Below, in pieces: positions 27,444 through 38,403 of a stretch of 64,000 nt of DNA. The notes below the pieces were generated by a model, which saw nothing but the letters and a program-made list of their open reading frames with translations, was not told the DNA's origin and did no database searches. Within the stretch, counting starts at the first letter, position 1, and every line of letters starts with the position of its first letter. This DNA is from Halopseudomonas sabulinigri (GTDB lineage: Bacteria; Pseudomonadota; Gammaproteobacteria; Pseudomonadales; Pseudomonadaceae). A program made the translations under genes and the position numbers. The DNA is taken from assembly GCF_900105255.1 (NCBI RefSeq), contig NZ_LT629763.1, forward strand, positions 558,001-622,000, read 5' to 3'.

Positions 27444-28367
27444 ATGTCGACCATGTTTGCGCTTCACCGATTCAAACTGCTGGCGCTGTTGCTGCTGGCC
27501 AATGGCGGTGCGCTGCTCTACCTGAGCCTCGGCGACCTAAAGCCAATGGCGATCTGGTCCTGGACCGATATTGCCGGGGAGGGCGGATCGGCCTTGCTGG
27601 TGCTGGTGTGGGCAGGCTTGTTACTCAAGGGGAGGCCGGCAGGGCGCGTTACCAATCTGCTGTTTTTTGGCCTGGCCTGCTTGTTCTTTTCGCTGTGGAT
27701 GGACAGTCTGGACGAGTTCATCGCCTTGCCCGAAAGCCTGACCCTGGATCACTGGCTGGAGTCGGCGCCGATGCCGCTGGGCTTTGCATTGCTCACGCTG
27801 GGGATCTACCACTGGCATTGTGAACAACTGGCGATCAGCGCGCAGATGATCAACCGCGAACGCCATTTCCGAGAACATCGGCTGTTCGATAAGGTGACTC
27901 CGCTCGGCGATGCCGGGTATTTCCGCCGGCAATTGCAGCAGGCGCTACCGGCTGCGCAGGCCAACAGTGAGCCGCTGTCGCTGGTCATGCTGGATATCGA
28001 CGATTTCAGTGCAATCAATCGCTCCTATGGCCACCGTGAGGGGGACCGTGTACTGCAGTTGGTCGCGCAACAGATACTGCTCAACCTGCGCAGCCACGAT
28101 CTGTTATGCCGTCTGGCCGGGGACAGGTTTATTGTATTGCTGCCGGCTACACTGGAAGCGCAAGCGCTGACCCTGGCGCAGGAGCTGCAGCAGTCGATTG
28201 CGCATCTGGCGTTGAAAAGCGCGGGGCAGGGCGAACGATTGCAGCTGCGGGCGACCACGGTCGCGCTGATGGCGCGGCAGGAAGAGGCCGACGCCTTGCT
28301 CAAGCGCTTGAACATTGTCATGGCGCGGGCCAAACAGGCGCCTCAGTTGCGGCAAGCGCAGGTATGA
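27444..28367 (+). CDS. Membrane GGDEF-domain protein with degenerate active site
   Basis: 307 residues. Hydrophobic helices at about 11-30, 49-62, 71-86 and 110-122 precede a GGDEF domain (about 145-305). The motif that should read GG(D/E)EF is AGDRF (225-229), with the catalytic glutamate replaced by Arg228, so cyclase activity is unlikely. The substrate-side motif LDIDDFSAINRSYGHREGDRVL is preserved, so it may still bind nucleotide or act as a signalling partner. AAGGA lies 11 bases before ATG 27444. The stop overlaps the start of the AraC gene (ATGA). Confidence 0.85.
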   Translation: MSTMFALHRFKLLALLLLANGGALLYLSLGDLKPMAIWSWTDIAGEGGSALLVLVWAGLLLKGRPAGRVTNLLFFGLACLFFSLWMDSLDEFIALPESLTLDHWLESAPMPLGFALLTLGIYHWHCEQLAISAQMINRERHFREHRLFDKVTPLGDAGYFRRQLQQALPAAQANSEPLSLVMLDIDDFSAINRSYGHREGDRVLQLVAQQILLNLRSHDLLCRLAGDRFIVLLPATLEAQALTLAQELQQSIAHLALKSAGQGERLQLRATTVALMARQEEADALLKRLNIVMARAKQAPQLRQAQV

Positions 28368-29395
28368 GCACGGCTGTCTGGCTGGACAGCGAAGCGCGCT
28401 TCATTGCCGCGCGCGGGCAGCCGGCCTGTCTGATCGATCTGGCGCTGTCGCGTGGCATCGACAGCCACCGCTTGCTCAAGGGCACCGGGCTATTCTACGA
28501 GGATCTCCTGGAGCATGACCCGCTGATCACTGCGCGTCAGTTTCACCGCCTGATCGACAACGCCCGGCAACTACTGGCGGCGGATGACAGCGCTTTTCTG
28601 TTCGGTCAGCAATTGCTCCCCGGACACTATGGCGCGACCAGCAACCTGTTGTTGCAGGCCGATACAGTGCTGCAAGCGCTGCAACAGCTGCAGCGCTTCA
28701 AGGCGCTGTTGAGCCCGCTGTGCGCGCCGGTGATAAGGATCGACGAACAATCGTTGTATCTGTATTGGCTGGACAGTTTTGATAGCGGCAAGAACCGGCA
28801 GTTTATGGTGGACGCCAGCATGACTGCTGTGACGGCGCTGTGCCGCCAGGTCTGCGGCCACGCGTTGCCCTGGCAATACCATCTGATGCAGGCCGAGCCG
28901 GTCTACGTAGAGCAGTATTGGGTGCATCTGGGCGAGCACCTGCACTTCAACAGCCCTACCAGCTTCATGCGCTTGCCGCGAGAGCATCTGATTACGCGCG
29001 CCGGTCAGGCTTCAGCTGTATTGGGGCGCATTGCCGAACAGCAAAGCCTGCAACAGCTAAGCGCGCTAACCGCGCCGCAGAGTTTGACCGACGGCCTGTT
29101 CGACTACTTGTGCGAGCACATTTCCGGGCTGGCCGGGTTGGAGCAGGTAGCGGCGGACTTTGCTATGAGCGCTGCGACCTTCAAGCGCAGGCTGCAACGG
29201 GAGGGGACGCACTTCCAGGCGCAGCTTGACCGGGCACGCACGCTTATAGCGACAGATCTGTATTTGCGACGGGGGTTCAGCAACGAGGCGGTGGCGAGCT
29301 ATTTACACTTCAATGATCGCACCAACTTCAGGCGCTTTCTCAAGCGCCTGACGGGCAGGTCACCCAATGATCTCAGACAATTTCTTGGCCACTGA
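28364..29395 (+). CDS. AraC-family transcription regulator
   Basis: 343 residues. The N-terminal part (about 20-200) resembles the arabinose-binding-like domain of large AraC regulators (ITARQFHRLIDNARQL, LPGHYGATSNLLLQADTVLQALQQLQRF). The C-terminal 90 residues are the double helix-turn-helix: LEQVAADFAMSAATFKRRLQ and NEAVASYLHFNDRTNFRRFL followed by KRLTGRSPNDLR. It overlaps the degenerate GGDEF gene by four bases, so the two are co-translated and probably act together. Targets are unknown; the phytase operon is the nearest divergent unit. Confidence 0.9.
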   Translation: MSTAVWLDSEARFIAARGQPACLIDLALSRGIDSHRLLKGTGLFYEDLLEHDPLITARQFHRLIDNARQLLAADDSAFLFGQQLLPGHYGATSNLLLQADTVLQALQQLQRFKALLSPLCAPVIRIDEQSLYLYWLDSFDSGKNRQFMVDASMTAVTALCRQVCGHALPWQYHLMQAEPVYVEQYWVHLGEHLHFNSPTSFMRLPREHLITRAGQASAVLGRIAEQQSLQQLSALTAPQSLTDGLFDYLCEHISGLAGLEQVAADFAMSAATFKRRLQREGTHFQAQLDRARTLIATDLYLRRGFSNEAVASYLHFNDRTNFRRFLKRLTGRSPNDLRQFLGH

Positions 29396-29423
29396 AGCTT
29401 TTAAAATCAAAGCCTTGCGGCGG

Positions 29424-30242
29424 TTACTTCAAGCGCCTTTCAATGCCCATTTGCATCAGGATCTTGGCAGAAATTTCTTCTACGGAGAAATGGGTGGAGT
29501 TGATATAGGGGATGTTTTCCTTGCGGAACAGGTTCTCGACCTCGCGCACTTCAAACTCGCACTGGGCAAAGCTGGAATAGCGACTATTGGGGCGGCGCTC
29601 GTTGCGAATGCCGGCCAACCGCTCCGCGTCGATGGTCAGGCCAAACAGTTTGGCCTTGTTCTGCTTGAGCGCCTTGGGCAGCTGCAGGCTTTCCATATCG
29701 TCTTCGGTCAGCGGGTAATTGGCCGCGCGAATACCATACTGCAGAGCCATATACAGGCAGCTGGGCGTCTTGCCGCAGCGCGATACGCCAACCAGAATGA
29801 TATCCGCCTGGGCATAGTGGTGGGTGCGGGCGCCGTCATCGTTGTCCATGGCGTAATGCACCGCATCAATACGGTCCTTGTAGTGGGTGTTGTGCTGGAT
29901 GGAATGGGTTTTGCCCACCGAGTACGAGGAGCCGTCACCCAGTTCCTGCTCCAGCGGCGCCAGAAAGGTCGAGAAGATATCAATCATATAGCCGCTGGAC
30001 TTGGCCAGTTCCTGGCGGATTTCATTGTTGACGACGGTATCAAAAATGATCGGCCGCGCCGCATCCTTCTCGGCAGCGGCATTGATTTGTTGTACCATGT
30101 CTCGCGCTTTTTCCACGGTATCGACGTAGGGTCGCAGCAGCTTGATAAACTGAATGTTTTCAAACTGTGCCAGCAGGCTCTGACCCAGAGTTTCGGCGGT
30201 GATGCCGGTGCCATCAGAAATGAAAAAAGCAGTGCGTTTCAT
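29424..30242 (-). CDS. ppsR: PEP synthase regulatory kinase/pyrophosphorylase
   Basis: 272-residue bifunctional regulator (DUF299/PSRP family) that inactivates PEP synthase by ADP-dependent phosphorylation of a threonine and restores it by Pi-dependent removal. The N-terminal [15 protein letters not shown] and the P-loop GVSRCGKTP (152-160) are diagnostic. It is transcribed divergently from ppsA, its substrate, across about 155 bases. Its 3' end converges with the AraC gene. Confidence 0.94.
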   Translation of the reverse strand: MKRTAFFISDGTGITAETLGQSLLAQFENIQFIKLLRPYVDTVEKARDMVQQINAAAEKDAARPIIFDTVVNNEIRQELAKSSGYMIDIFSTFLAPLEQELGDGSSYSVGKTHSIQHNTHYKDRIDAVHYAMDNDDGARTHHYAQADIILVGVSRCGKTPSCLYMALQYGIRAANYPLTEDDMESLQLPKALKQNKAKLFGLTIDAERLAGIRNERRPNSRYSSFAQCEFEVREVENLFRKENIPYINSTHFSVEEISAKILMQMGIERRLK

Positions 30243-30399
30243 TCGCGAAGCCTTAAGATGTCGTATTCCATGGAGAGCGTGGTTGTGAGCTCAGGCCCGG
30301 CACACTCGTAAAAGACGGCATTGTGGCGCATTTGTTTCGGGCAAACCAGTCGTGCCCGTGCGGTCGCCGACTAATTCATTGATTGACGGAGAGATCACC

Positions 30400-32769
<2,370 letters not shown>

Positions 32770-32802
32770 GATCTATCGCAATCCCGGTTCAAGGAGAACG
32801 CC

Positions 32803-33288
32803 ATGCATTATGTAACGCCCGATCTGTGTGATGCCTATCCGGACGTCGACGTAGTCGAGCCCATTTTCAGCAATTTTGGCGGCCACGATTCCTTTGGCGG
32901 CGAGATTGTCACCGTGAAATGTCACGAGGACAACTCGATCGTCAAGGAGCAGGTTGACCAGGATGGCACAGGCAAGGTCATGGTGGTAGACGGCGGCGGT
33001 TCCTTCCGTCGTGCGCTGCTCGGTGACATGCTGGCCGAGAAAGCGGCCAAGAATGGCTGGGAAGGCATTATCGTGTACGGCTGTGTGCGTGATGTGGATG
33101 TTCTGGCGCAAACGCCGCTGGGGATCCAGGCGCTGGCAAGTCACCCAATGAAAACCGACAAGCGCGGCATTGGTGATTTGAATGTGGTGGTAACCTTCGG
33201 CGGCGTGACCTTCCGGCCAGGCGAATACGTCTATGCTGATAATAACGGCATTATCGTATCGCCCACCGCGTTGAGCATGCCTGAGTAA
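32803..33288 (+). CDS. rraA: RraA-family protein (RNase E inhibitor/aldolase-like)
   Basis: 161 residues matching RraA from end to end: [18 protein letters not shown], the core [24 protein letters not shown] and [10 protein letters not shown]. Family members either bind and inhibit RNase E or act as HMG/oxaloacetate aldolases; the sequence alone does not decide. AAGGAG precedes ATG. It follows ppsA by 33 bases, so is probably co-transcribed. Confidence 0.9.
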   Translation: MHYVTPDLCDAYPDVDVVEPIFSNFGGHDSFGGEIVTVKCHEDNSIVKEQVDQDGTGKVMVVDGGGSFRRALLGDMLAEKAAKNGWEGIIVYGCVRDVDVLAQTPLGIQALASHPMKTDKRGIGDLNVVVTFGGVTFRPGEYVYADNNGIIVSPTALSMPE

Positions 33289-33316
33289 GTTGTAAGTCAG
33301 GCAGGCAGCACACAAT

Positions 33317-33374
33317 CGAGGGGGAAGGCCGATGTCTTCCCCCTCGGTGCATCTGCAACGCGACTTCCCCGAGG
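33317..33374 (+). promoter_or_regulatory. Structured leader before crfX
   Basis: A perfect 11-base stem CGAGGGGGAAG/CTTCCCCCTCG with an eight-base loop (33317-33346). A competing pairing joins CCTCGG (33342-33347) with CCGAGG (33369-33374), which contains the crfX Shine-Dalgarno GAGG. The two structures exclude each other. No T tract follows the first stem, so it is not a standard terminator. Confidence 0.45.
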
Positions 33375-33382
33375 AACTGTAC

Positions 33383-33640
33383 ATGTCTGAAGACCCCCTA
33401 GAAAGTCGATTGCGTGATCTCCTGCAGGGTGAGCCCAGCGACTTTGGCTCACAGCGTGATGACCGCCGGCTGGATCGCGTTCTGCACAAGGCGCATGTGC
33501 GCGGTGGGTTGTTTGATCTGGTCAATCTCTTTGCTCGTTGGGGATGGGTCCTTTCTGAAGGCGGTGCGCGTGGCGCCCGTCACCTCAAGCCGGTGAGTCG
33601 AGACGCTACAAAGACCTCACCCCAAGACATCAACCAATAA
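33383..33640 (+). CDS. crfX: CrfX-like small protein
   Basis: 85 residues, no signal peptide: MSEDPLESRLRDLLQ, then a basic middle (DDRRLDRVLHKAHVRGGLFDLVNLFARWGWVL). The name rests on position: in P. aeruginosa crfX lies directly before cmpX-sigX-oprF, as here. Function unknown. GAGGAA lies six bases before ATG 33383. The frame is open upstream to 33332, but that part lies in the leader hairpin. The magnesium-transport gene cmaX expected between rraA and crfX is absent here. Confidence 0.7.
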   Translation: MSEDPLESRLRDLLQGEPSDFGSQRDDRRLDRVLHKAHVRGGLFDLVNLFARWGWVLSEGGARGARHLKPVSRDATKTSPQDINQ

Positions 33641-33651
33641 TAGAGACGACC

Positions 33652-34473
33652 ATGGAATTCAACGTCTGGAGTCAGAGCTTCGTTGCAGCCATGACCACTT
33701 TGTGGAGCAAGGTTGCTTCCTTTGTGCCTGATTTGATAGCAGCGCTGTTCATTATTCTGCTGGGCTTTGTAATCGCCAAGCTGGTAGATGCCGTACTGAG
33801 CAAGGGGCTCGCCAAGATTGGGCTGGACCGCTTGATGGGCGGCGCTGGCGTGAACAAGATGTTGGCGCGGGTCAGCATTACTGCCTCGGTGTCTTCTATT
33901 ATTGGCAAGATTGCCTACTGGTTCGTTGTGCTTACCTTTCTGGTCTCGGCCGCCGAGTCGCTGGGGCTGGCGCGGGTATCGTCCACGTTGGACGTGTTTA
34001 CCCTATACCTGCCCAAGGTATTTGGTGCAGCGCTGATTCTGCTTGCCGGCTTACTGTTATCGCATCTGGTCAATGGGGTGGTAAAAGGTGCGGCAGAAAG
34101 CATGGGGGTCGATTACGCCAGCGGGCTGGGTCGTTTTGTGCAGGGCCTGCTGGTCATCATCACGGTCTCGTTGGCTATCGGCCAGCTGCAGATAGAAACC
34201 GCCTTGCTGAACATGGTCATAGCCATCGTTCTAATCACCTTCGGCACTGCGGCCGCGTTGGCGCTGGGGCTGGGCAGCCGCCATACGGTGAGCCAGATTA
34301 TTGCGGGTATCTATGTTCGAGAGTTGTACCAGGTCGGGGATCAGATCAAGGTTGGCGAAGTCGAAGGCAGTATTGAAGAAATAGGGACTGTCAAAACCTC
34401 GATTTTGACCGATGACGGCCAACTGGTCTCGGTGGCCAATAGCGTTCTGACCACTGAAAATGTGTCACGTTAA
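33652..34473 (+). CDS. cmpX: CmpX, MscS-like small membrane channel protein
   Basis: 273 residues with five predicted helices (about 20-45, 80-105, 120-150, 160-185, 190-215). The last helix, TFGTAAALALGLGSRHTVSQIIAGIYVRELY, and the following beta segment YQVGDQIKVGEVEGSIEEIG are the MscS-like channel pore and beta domain. Conserved cytoplasmic-membrane protein X of pseudomonads, linked to envelope stress through SigX. Eleven bases separate it from crfX and 40 from sigX. Confidence 0.88.
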   Translation: MEFNVWSQSFVAAMTTLWSKVASFVPDLIAALFIILLGFVIAKLVDAVLSKGLAKIGLDRLMGGAGVNKMLARVSITASVSSIIGKIAYWFVVLTFLVSAAESLGLARVSSTLDVFTLYLPKVFGAALILLAGLLLSHLVNGVVKGAAESMGVDYASGLGRFVQGLLVIITVSLAIGQLQIETALLNMVIAIVLITFGTAAALALGLGSRHTVSQIIAGIYVRELYQVGDQIKVGEVEGSIEEIGTVKTSILTDDGQLVSVANSVLTTENVSR

Positions 34474-34513
34474 CCGTGATTGATCCAGCCTCCGAAGCAA
34501 AGACGCCCAAGCC

Positions 34514-35098
34514 TTGACCCCTCGTAAAGAACCTCGCCGGCGTTATAACCCGGCTACGCTGAGTGATGAAGACCTGGTCATCGCGGCAAAAGGTGAACTA
34601 CTTCACACTACAACTGCGTATGAAGAGCTGATGCGCCGCTACCAGCGTACGTTGTTTAACGTGTGTGCCCGTTACCTGGGGAATGAACGTGACGCGGACG
34701 ATGTGTGCCAAGAGGTGATGCTCAAAGTTTTACACGGCTTGAAGCAATTTGAGGGGAAAGCCAAATTTAAAACATGGCTTTATAGTATTACCTATAACGA
34801 ATGCATCACTCAGTACCGCAAAGAGAAACGCAAAAGGCGCCTGCTAGACGCTCTCAGCCTGGACGAGCAAGAAGAGCTCGTCGAGCCAGAATCACCGCTA
34901 GCAGAATCACAGGGCCTCAATAAAATGCTGTCGCACGTCAACCCGATTGACCGCGAAATACTAGTTTTGCGATTTATTGCGGAACTTGAGTTCCAAGAAA
35001 TTGCCAATATTATGCACATGGGCTTAAGTGCGACTAAAATGCGCTACAAGCGTGCCTTGGAAAAATTACGCGATCAGATTGACAGCCCTTTCATATAA
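34514..35098 (+). CDS. sigX: ECF sigma factor SigX
   Basis: 194 residues. Region 2 reads AYEELMRRYQRTLFNVCARYLGNERDADDVCQEVMLKV with the DADDVCQE core, then KFKTWLYSITYNECITQYRKEKRKRR. Region 4 reads NPIDREILVLRFIAELEFQEIANIMHMGLSATKMRYKRALEKLR. SigX controls oprF and membrane-lipid genes in pseudomonads. The start is TTG 34514: a stop lies at 34481 in frame and no other start codon lies between it and region 2. The Shine-Dalgarno is poor, which may keep levels low. No anti-sigma gene is adjacent. Confidence 0.95.
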   Translation: MTPRKEPRRRYNPATLSDEDLVIAAKGELLHTTTAYEELMRRYQRTLFNVCARYLGNERDADDVCQEVMLKVLHGLKQFEGKAKFKTWLYSITYNECITQYRKEKRKRRLLDALSLDEQEELVEPESPLAESQGLNKMLSHVNPIDREILVLRFIAELEFQEIANIMHMGLSATKMRYKRALEKLRDQIDSPFI

Positions 35099-35127
35099 GG
35101 CTTGTATAGTTATTAGCGTGATTCAGT

Positions 35128-35133
35128 TATACT
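35128..35133 (+). promoter_or_regulatory. Candidate -10 element of oprF
   Basis: TATACT matches the sigma-70 -10 hexamer at five of six positions and lies 55 bases before the oprF start. No good -35 is found at 16-18 bases; TTGTAT sits 20 bases upstream, so another activator or an ECF sigma may take part. Confidence 0.35.
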
Positions 35134-35188
35134 GCGTGCGAGTTTTGCGTAAGCTTAACGTCTTAATGGATTTGATGGGGATTCAATG

Positions 35189-36145
35189 ATGAAATTGAAA
35201 AACACTGTGGGTCTCGTTGTTGGTTCTGCGATTGCTGCGTCCAGCATTCCTGCTATGGCCATGAGCCAGCAGGGTTCTGTGGAAGTCGAAGCCTTTGCGG
35301 ATCGTTATTTCACTGACAGCAAGTACGACATGAACGACGGCACCCTGGTGGGTGGTAGCATCGGTTACTTCCTGACCGATGACGTGCTGCTGAATGTCGG
35401 CCTGGGTAAGTACAAAAACCTGGAATTTGATGACACCAAAAATGAAGTTGATGGCAGCCTGTTTCAAGTTGAAGCTGTTCACCACTTTGGCGAAAGCAAC
35501 GTCCGTCCGTATATCTCGGCTGGTTTGGCTCATCAAGAGTTGGAGCCTGAAGGCACCAACATCAATGACCGTACGACCATGGCGATGGCTGGCGTTGGTA
35601 TCAAAAACTATCTGAACGAAAACTTCTTCGTGAAGGCCGGTGTTGATGCTCTGTACGGTTTTGACCACGGTAACACCGAGTGGCAGGCTGGCGTAGGTCT
35701 GGGTATCAACTTTGGCTCCAAGAAAGAAGAAGCCGTAGTTGCAGCTGCCCCGGCACCAATGCCGCAGCCAGAGCCGGCTCCGGAAATGCAGTCAGTTCGC
35801 GTTGAGCTTGACGTGCTGTTTGACTTCGACAAGGACACTATTCGTCCTGAGTACCGCCAAGACATCCAGAGCCTGGCTGAGTTCATGAAAACCTACCCAT
35901 CGGTTACCACTACCGTTGAAGGTCACACTGACTCCGTCGGTAGCGATGCCTACAACCAGAACCTGTCCGAGCGTCGCGCTAATGCAGTTCGCGAAGCGCT
36001 GATCGGTGAAGGCGTTGACGGCTCTCGCGTAAGCTCTGCCGGTTATGGCGAATCTCGTCCGATTGCTGACAACTCTACCGACGAAGGCCGTTCCATGAAC
36101 CGCCGCGTTGAAGCTGAAGTTGAAGCTGAAGTCGAAGTGCGTTAA
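35189..36145 (+). CDS. oprF: Major outer-membrane porin OprF (OmpA family)
   Basis: 318 residues. Signal peptide (cut after SIPAMA), an eight-stranded barrel (about 25-165) rich in alternating aromatic residues, a Pro/Ala linker (APAPMPQPEPAPEMQ), then the OmpA peptidoglycan-binding domain: DFDKDTIRPEYRQDIQSLAE, VEGHTDSVGSDAYNQNLSERRANAV, and GYGESRPIADNST. It anchors the outer membrane and acts as a slow porin. Unlike the P. aeruginosa protein it has no cysteines and is about 30 residues shorter. The second of two adjacent ATGs is chosen since family members begin MKLKNT. Ends in the repeat VEAEVEAEVEV. Confidence 0.96.
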   Translation: MKLKNTVGLVVGSAIAASSIPAMAMSQQGSVEVEAFADRYFTDSKYDMNDGTLVGGSIGYFLTDDVLLNVGLGKYKNLEFDDTKNEVDGSLFQVEAVHHFGESNVRPYISAGLAHQELEPEGTNINDRTTMAMAGVGIKNYLNENFFVKAGVDALYGFDHGNTEWQAGVGLGINFGSKKEEAVVAAAPAPMPQPEPAPEMQSVRVELDVLFDFDKDTIRPEYRQDIQSLAEFMKTYPSVTTTVEGHTDSVGSDAYNQNLSERRANAVREALIGEGVDGSRVSSAGYGESRPIADNSTDEGRSMNRRVEAEVEAEVEVR

Positions 36146-36157
36146 CACCGTGCTTTA

Positions 36158-36189
36158 ATAAAAAACCCGGCTCAGGCCGGGTTTTTTAT
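36158..36189. terminator. Intrinsic terminator of oprF
   Basis: AAAAAACCCGGC, loop, GCCGGGTTTTTT: short perfect stem with long A and T ends, also able to stop the converging thioesterase gene. Confidence 0.93.
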
Positions 36190-36208
36190 TGCTTATAAAT
36201 TAAAGCGC

Positions 36209-36655
36209 TTAATCGTCTACGGAGTTTACGCCGGGAAAGCGCAGGCGGAAGTCTTCCGGCATAGGGCATACCTTGGACGTGCTGAAGTGATAAAAAACGA
36301 AGCCTGACTTCGCCAGGGCCACCAGTTCACCGTCGGCCGCCTTGGTGATCCTGAAGATAATGTCTCCGCCGTAACGGTTAAGGTCCATCAAGCCCACTTC
36401 GAAGATCAGAGCATCGCGGGCGAAGGCTTCCCGGCGGTAGGTCGTGGCCAGATCGGTCACGATGATACCAATATCGTTCACGCTGACTTCTTCAATGCCA
36501 AACTGGTAGAGAAAGCGAGCCCGAGCCTCCGAAATCATGGATATCATCGAATCATTGGCCAGGTGCTTGCCTGAGTTGATGTCGGTGATGCGTACCGTCA
36601 ACTGGGTAGTGAAGTAGAACTGGTTTTCGGGGAACTCGAGGTGCAGACGTGCCAT
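36209..36655 (-). CDS. Acyl-CoA thioesterase (4HBT hotdog fold)
   Basis: 148 residues of the 4-hydroxybenzoyl-CoA thioesterase/YbgC-like group: FYFTTQLTVRITDINSGKHLANDSMISMISEARARFL, then YRREAFARDALIFEVGLMDL. The expected catalytic acidic residue aligns with the DINSGKHLAND segment. Cytoplasmic; substrate unknown. ATG 36655 (MARLHLEFPENQFYF) is chosen; upstream in-frame codons (24 residues) have no family support. Confidence 0.82.
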   Translation of the reverse strand: MARLHLEFPENQFYFTTQLTVRITDINSGKHLANDSMISMISEARARFLYQFGIEEVSVNDIGIIVTDLATTYRREAFARDALIFEVGLMDLNRYGGDIIFRITKAADGELVALAKSGFVFYHFSTSKVCPMPEDFRLRFPGVNSVDD

Positions 36656-36734
36656 AGCGAATAAAGCCTTGTTACTTGGGAGGGGAGGTGCAGGAGTCGC
36701 GCATTCTACCCGAGGTAAAACCCGCACGATAGAT

Positions 36735-36766
36735 AAAAAAAGACCGCCGGTTAGGCGGTCTTTTTC
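36735..36766 (-). terminator. Intrinsic terminator of aceA
   Basis: AAAAAAAGACCGCC, short loop, GGCGGTCTTTTT. It is 40 bases past the aceA stop, has A/T ends on both sides and lies upstream of the thioesterase gene. Confidence 0.9.
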
Positions 36767-36804
36767 ACACCAAGGATGCCAGGCATCCGAGGAATCAGCG
36801 GCTA

Positions 36805-38403
36805 TTAACCAAACTGGTTCATGGTGTTGTCTTTGCCACCCGCTTTCAGGGCAGCTTCACCAGCGAAGTACTCTTTATGGTTGTCACCGATGTCGGAGCC
36901 AGCCATGTTCTGGTGCTTGACGCAGGCGATACCCTGACGGATTTCCTGACGCTGAACGCCCTTGACGTATGCCAGCATGCCTTCCTTGTCGAAGTAACCT
37001 TTTGCCAGGTTGTCGGTAGACAGCGCAGCAGTGTGGTAAGTCGGCAGGGTGATCAGGTGGTGGAAGATACCGGCTTCGCGGGCTGCATCAGCCTGGAAGG
37101 TACGGATCTTCTCGTCAGCAACCTGAGCCAGTTCGGTTTCGTCATACTCAACGCTCATCAGCTTGGCGCGGTCGTAGGCAGAAACATCCTTGCCTTCTTC
37201 AACCATGGCATCAAATACTTGCTGACGGAAGTTCAGTGTCCAGTTGAAGGACGGGCTGTTGTTGTAAACCAGCTTGGCGTTGGGAACCACTTCGCGGATA
37301 CGGTTAACCATGTCAGCGATCTGGCCAACGTGTGGCTTTTCGGTTTCGATCCACAGCAGGTCAGCACCGTTCTGCAGGCTGGTGATACAGTCCAGAACTA
37401 CGCGGTCAACGCCGGTGTCCTTGCGGAACTGGAACAGACCAGAAGCCAGACGCTTGGGCTTCAGCAGCTTGCCGTTGGACTTGATCACAACGTCGCCGTT
37501 CTGGATGTCGTCAGCGCTGGTGATGTAGTCGCCGTCCAGGAAGCTGTTGTACTGGTCGCCCAGGTCGCCTGGCTCGTTGGTCACAGCGATTTGCTTGGTC
37601 AGACCGGCACCCAGGGAGTCGGTACGCGCAACGATAACGCCGTCATCAACGCCCAGTTCAAGGAACGCGTAACGAACAGCGTTGATCTTGGCGAGGAAGT
37701 CGGAGTGAGGAACGGTTACTTTACCGTCCTGGTGACCGCACTGCTTCTCATCGGAAACCTGGTTTTCGATCTGGATGCAGCAAGCACCAGCTTCGATCAT
37801 TTGCTTGGCCAGCAGGTAAGTAGCTTCGGCGTTACCGAAACCAGCGTCGATGTCAGCGATGATCGGCACAACGTGAGTTTCGTAGTTATCGATCTGAGCC
37901 TGGATTTCAGCAGCCTTGGCGTTGTCGCCGGCATTGCGGGCGTCGTCCAGGGCAACAAACAGCAGGTCCAGTTCACGGGCATCAGCTTGGCGCAGGAAGG
38001 TGTACAGCTCCTCGATCAGCGCAGACACGGAGGTTTTCTCGTGCATGGACTGGTCAGGCAGCGGGCCGAACTCGGAGCGCAGGGCAGCAACCATCCAGCC
38101 GGACAGGTACAGGTAGCGCTTGTTGGTGGTTTTCAGGTGCTTCTTGATGGAGATCAGCTTCTGCTGACCGATGAAGCCGTGCCAGCAACCCAGGGACTGG
38201 GTGTAGACAGAGGAGTCGGCGTCGTATTCGGCCATGTCCTTGCGCATGATGGCCGCGGTGTACTTGGCAACGTCCAGACCGGTTTTGAAACGGTTCTGCG
38301 CACGCATGCGAGCGACGGATTCCGGGTTGATAGCGCTCCAGCCACTACCTGCTTGTTCTTTCAGCTCGGCAGCTGCTTTGATGTCGTTTTGATAAGCTGA
38401 CAT
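36805..38403 (-). CDS. aceA: Isocitrate lyase, long form
   Basis: 532-residue glyoxylate-shunt enzyme splitting isocitrate to succinate and glyoxylate. The catalytic motif is KQCGHQ (220-225) with Cys222; metal and substrate residues are in IADIDAGFGNAEATYLLAKQMIEAGA and in NNSPSFNW. The length and the K-Q-C-G-H form fit the long pseudomonad type (531 residues in P. aeruginosa), not the 434-residue E. coli enzyme. GAAGGA lies eight bases before ATG. A 26-base palindrome about 400 bases upstream is a probable RccR-type operator. Confidence 0.96.
   Translation of the reverse strand: MSAYQNDIKAAAELKEQAGSGWSAINPESVARMRAQNRFKTGLDVAKYTAAIMRKDMAEYDADSSVYTQSLGCWHGFIGQQKLISIKKHLKTTNKRYLYLSGWMVAALRSEFGPLPDQSMHEKTSVSALIEELYTFLRQADARELDLLFVALDDARNAGDNAKAAEIQAQIDNYETHVVPIIADIDAGFGNAEATYLLAKQMIEAGACCIQIENQVSDEKQCGHQDGKVTVPHSDFLAKINAVRYAFLELGVDDGVIVARTDSLGAGLTKQIAVTNEPGDLGDQYNSFLDGDYITSADDIQNGDVVIKSNGKLLKPKRLASGLFQFRKDTGVDRVVLDCITSLQNGADLLWIETEKPHVGQIADMVNRIREVVPNAKLVYNNSPSFNWTLNFRQQVFDAMVEEGKDVSAYDRAKLMSVEYDETELAQVADEKIRTFQADAAREAGIFHHLITLPTYHTAALSTDNLAKGYFDKEGMLAYVKGVQRQEIRQGIACVKHQNMAGSDIGDNHKEYFAGEAALKAGGKDNTMNQFG

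Noticed and set aside
35099-35188. SigX-type promoter before oprF
   Set aside because: A CGTC word is present (35159-35162) but no matching upstream element at the right distance.
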